A program made the position numbers and the translations under genes. From NCBI GenBank assembly GCA_022793375.1, contig JAAWCS010000035.1:1-62459 (forward strand): DNA of 62,459 bases, given 5' to 3'. This DNA is from Lachnospiraceae bacterium (lineage in GTDB: Bacteria > Bacillota > Clostridia > Lachnospirales > Lachnospiraceae). Positions 60,287 through 62,459 of this stretch are shown piece by piece. The stretch's first letter is position 1. Every line of letters starts with the position of its first letter. The notes beneath the pieces were generated by a model. It had not been told where the DNA came from and searched no databases. It was given only the letters and a program-made list of their open reading frames with translations.

Positions 60287-61027
60287 TCAGCTTTGTAGAT
60301 ATTCAATCAGCTTATTTGCATATTCGGCACTATGTTCGTGTAAATATTGCCCGTGCCCCATATATTCAATTTCTACATCTATTATAGCAGGCAGATATTT
60401 TTTTAATAATATAACGCTTTTCCTTGGATATTTCTCATTTGAACCTCGCCAAAACAAGACAGTTCCTTTGTAATTTCTTATATTTTCAGGAATATTGTAC
60501 CGATACACAAATTCGCATGCGCTTTTTATAGTATTGGATGTAATGTTCGGATAAAGCATTTCTATAACACTGTTGTTATCTTTACCCATGACGATGTCCA
60601 TCATAAATTTAGGAATAGCTTTTCCGTTTTGAATCCTCTTTATTGCTTTGCAAAATATATATTCATACGGCTTCGCCAATAATCCCATCTTTGTCACAAA
60701 AGCCGCATCTAAGTGTGCTTTAGCAACAGTAACATTGCCCCTGCCTATAATCTCGACCACCATTGTCGCTCCCATAGAAAAACCCGACAAACAGTACAAA
60801 TTACCGGATAGGTTATCCACAATAAAATTTTCTATCTCGACACAGTCTTTCTCAAGGCTGACAAGTTCACCTGTTCTCTCGCTGTGTCCGTCCACTTCCG
60901 CCAATATCACATAATAGTCTGACAACCATTTTAAAATTGGTTCATAACAAAGCCTTGCCGTGGTCGCCATTCCATGTATAAAAAGTATTGACTTATTATT
61001 TTTGTCTCCAAAGCATAAGAAATTCAT
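60287..61027 (-). CDS. Alpha/beta hydrolase
   Basis: 246 residues. The fold is indicated by ILFIHGMATTARLCYEPIL, nucleophile elbow GFSMGAT (Ser) and the C-terminal MGHGQYLHEH (His). A lid-like region (FMMDIVMGKDNNSVIEMLYPN) is seen. The substrate is unknown; lipase/esterase-like roles are common. GGGGGG lies about 10 bp before the ATG. Lower GC than the window's core; alone between the HTH relic and the IS relic. Confidence 0.87.
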   Translation of the reverse strand: MNFLCFGDKNNKSILFIHGMATTARLCYEPILKWLSDYYVILAEVDGHSERTGELVSLEKDCVEIENFIVDNLSGNLYCLSGFSMGATMVVEIIGRGNVTVAKAHLDAAFVTKMGLLAKPYEYIFCKAIKRIQNGKAIPKFMMDIVMGKDNNSVIEMLYPNITSNTIKSACEFVYRYNIPENIRNYKGTVLFWRGSNEKYPRKSVILLKKYLPAIIDVEIEYMGHGQYLHEHSAEYANKLIEYLQS

Positions 61028-61643
61028 AATACTTTAACCCCCCGTTTCGTTATTTGTATTCCGGGCATGTTCCACCTAAGCCAACGCATAATTCACTGTT
61101 CTTCCTTAACCACCGAAAATCTATTAGACTTAAATCTATGTATTTGATGGATGGAACTCGTTCTTGATGTTTTGGCCAGTAGTATTTTTTAATGAGTTGG
61201 GGCTCATACTCGCCGTTCCAATCGCACGGGATTGCAACATCCATGTCGCCTAGCTGTTATGCATGGTCTTTTTGGAATGTCCGTTGCGACTACTGTCAGT
61301 GTCCTTATTCTGGTAATCGTACCTTGAGTATCCGAGTTCTTCATCCAATACATCTTCCAGAATCACGGACATCATGTCCCGCATGACGGCATTGACATCT
61401 GTTCCGTTTTAATACTGATGTCATTGTCCAAATGATAGTTGTGCATCACTTCCCGCATTGCTGCTTTTTGTGGGCTTTCGTTTTTTCTTGCCGTAATAAA
61501 GCCTTCAAACTGAGTAATTCTATCTTACATCAGTTTTGGGAGTACACAAACTTTGGGATAGACCCGCTATGTTTTCAATATCATAATCTCATTATGTCAT
61601 TTATTGTAAATTTTGGTCTCATACTTTTACACCCACATAATAT
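61028..61643. other. Region of the IS relic and flanks
   Basis: Besides the transposase fragments (61160-61525) it has GGGTCTATCCCAAAGTTTG (minus strand, near 61547-61565), which resembles the left-end sequence of IS256-type elements in Clostridia but was not confirmed. No intact gene is seen. Confidence 0.5.
61160..61525 (-). pseudogene. IS256-family transposase relic
   Basis: Fragments in order on the minus strand: TQFEGFITARKNESPQKAAMRE, a frameshift to NAVMRDMMSVILEDVLDEELGYSRYDY and SSRNGHSKKTMHNS, a TAG, then after another shift GDMDVAIPCDWNGEYEPQLIKKYYW. These match the N-terminal third of IS256-type transposases (RNG-kT, PRD-NGEFEPQ-KK). The catalytic DDE part is absent. Sequence from 61050-61159 continues open but is unrelated to the transposase. 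Confidence 0.8.
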
Positions 61644-62273
61644 TTAATAAAGAGTTGCATAATTCCAACTTAATTGATAAGATAATTTTTCTTTTGTTCC
61701 ATCTATTGTCCTATAATCGCCAGGCGCTCTAAAAGTAAATATGCGATTGGTCAAGTCCGATGACGCATAAGAGAAAAAGGGATATTCCCCATCTTGTAAT
61801 GTTTTTAAAACTTGCTCAATATCATCATCCGACATTTTCTCTTCTGTAGCCTGAATTACATAAAAAGCTTCTTTGAAAAAACCTTCCGTGTTTTCAGCAC
61901 TATACTCTAACACACTTTCACAAATGAAAGCTGGCGACCCATCACTTTCTGTTATTCGTAAATTCATGTATTCAAACTTAACTATAGTCAACTTGATACC
62001 GCTATTCTCTGGGCATGAAACCATATCCTCAATTATAATATTGTCAGGATTAAGTTCATTAAATTTCGTTATAAATGTATTTGCAGTCCTATCATTACTA
62101 TAATTTGTAGTAACATTTTCATCATTCGTTACGTCATCGGTTTTGTCAGCAGTATCAGTAGCTTCTACTATGACATCCACGTTGTTTTGAGTTTCTTCTT
62201 CAAACTCACAGGCATTTAATGTGACAAAAAATATCATTACCACTAATCCCATCACTTTTAATTTTTTTATCAA
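61644..62273 (-). CDS. Lipoprotein of unknown function
   Basis: 209 residues from a TTG at 62273 with GGAG 11 bp upstream; ATG 62252 is the alternative. Signal peptide IKKLKVMGLVVMIFFVTLNAC with lipobox LNAC (Cys22), then an acidic Asp/Thr-rich linker (DVIVEATDTADKTDDVTNDENV) and a ~150-residue domain (ANTFITKFNELNPDNI, VSCPENSGIKLTIVKFEYMNLRI). No family recognised. Strongly AT-rich codon use compared with the left of the window suggests it was acquired. Confidence 0.72.
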   Translation of the reverse strand: MIKKLKVMGLVVMIFFVTLNACEFEEETQNNVDVIVEATDTADKTDDVTNDENVTTNYSNDRTANTFITKFNELNPDNIIIEDMVSCPENSGIKLTIVKFEYMNLRITESDGSPAFICESVLEYSAENTEGFFKEAFYVIQATEEKMSDDDIEQVLKTLQDGEYPFFSYASSDLTNRIFTFRAPGDYRTIDGTKEKLSYQLSWNYATLY

Positions 62274-62459
62274 GATAACTTCAACTCCTCTAACATTATT
62301 ATCTAAAACCTACATTTAGCCTGAATTATTCACGGCTGTGCTGTGAAAGTGACTGAAAGCCACATGGTTACTATATTTAAGCTGTTTATTGCATTTCATC
62401 TATTAAGTGAATAGAAAAAGAGACCAATTATGTGGTAAAATTTTGGTGTCGAATCCAAA
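62274..62459. other. AT-rich right edge
   Basis: No open reading frame, repeat or clear promoter recognised; the sequence continues beyond the window. Confidence 0.5.

Noticed and set aside
61192..61647. Plus-strand readings of 64-71 codons around the IS relic
   Set aside because: They are antisense to transposase fragments or in AT-rich flank, with no start signal or family resemblance.

Overview
The window looks like a chromosomal segment of a spore-forming, moderately GC-rich member of the Clostridia, most likely Lachnospiraceae. The reasons are the sporulation genes (SpoVB-like flippase, yqfC, yqfD, gerW, a BofC-like protein), the Firmicutes gene neighbourhoods (yhbY-nadD/yqeK-rsfS; yicC-remA-gmk-rpoZ-rimO-pgsA-pncC), RecU, and a LexA box of the CGAAC-N4-GTTYG type. 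No species is claimed. Only lexA and upp (both +) run against an otherwise almost wholly minus-strand layout.

Layout. 1-3.5 kb: lexA with two LexA boxes, then a convergent minus-strand group (yhbY, a nadD-yqeK fusion, rsfS, a YfcE-type phosphodiesterase). 3.5-12.6 kb: miaB, a C39-like lipoprotein, mutS, mutL, a MATE exporter and a small membrane protein. 12.7-20.6 kb: ynzC-like gene, patatin, two flavoproteins, a BofC-like protein, a SpoVB-like flippase and a DUF3048 lipoprotein. 20.6-29.9 kb: ybeY, phoH, yqfD, yqfC, then a his operon (hisZ, hisG, a 77-codon unknown, hisD, hisB, hisA, hisIE) with a consensus promoter and a dyad at the predicted transcription start. hisC, hisH and hisF are absent from it, and HisIE carries an extra HisA/HisF-like half-barrel. 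29.9-32.5 kb: sseB, recU and an RluA-type synthase.

32.5-41.2 kb is a signalling and binding-protein cluster: a hybrid histidine kinase whose stop overlaps the GTG start of a solute-binding lipoprotein, followed by two paralogous ~733-residue lipoproteins that join a propeller-like N-terminal half to a solute-binding domain. The two paralogues share a 22-bp box at exactly the same distance from their -10 elements. No permease gene is nearby. 41.4-49.2 kb: tRNA-Leu(CAA), upp, gerW, a DUF2953 protein, pncC, pgsA, rimO, rpoZ, gmk, remA, yicC. 49.4-54.9 kb: a divergent acetate-kinase-like protein starting at TTG, pcp, proA, proB, a HAD phosphatase and a SEC-C protein, with 51-bp and 48-bp tandem repeats in two gaps.

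55.0-62.5 kb has visibly lower GC and reads as an accessory region: a decayed hsdM, a Fic-fold protein with Gln in place of the catalytic His and flanked by copies of an inverted motif, a GntR-ABC operon with its own promoter and direct repeats, an HTH relic, an alpha/beta hydrolase, an IS256-type transposase relic and an unknown lipoprotein.

The strongest candidates for something undescribed are the kinase/propeller-SBP cluster with its shared promoter box, the 77-codon gene embedded in the his operon together with the enlarged HisIE, and a short hairpin-plus-Shine-Dalgarno repeat found in front of three unrelated genes. All functional statements come from reading the sequence and recognising families; no search was run.
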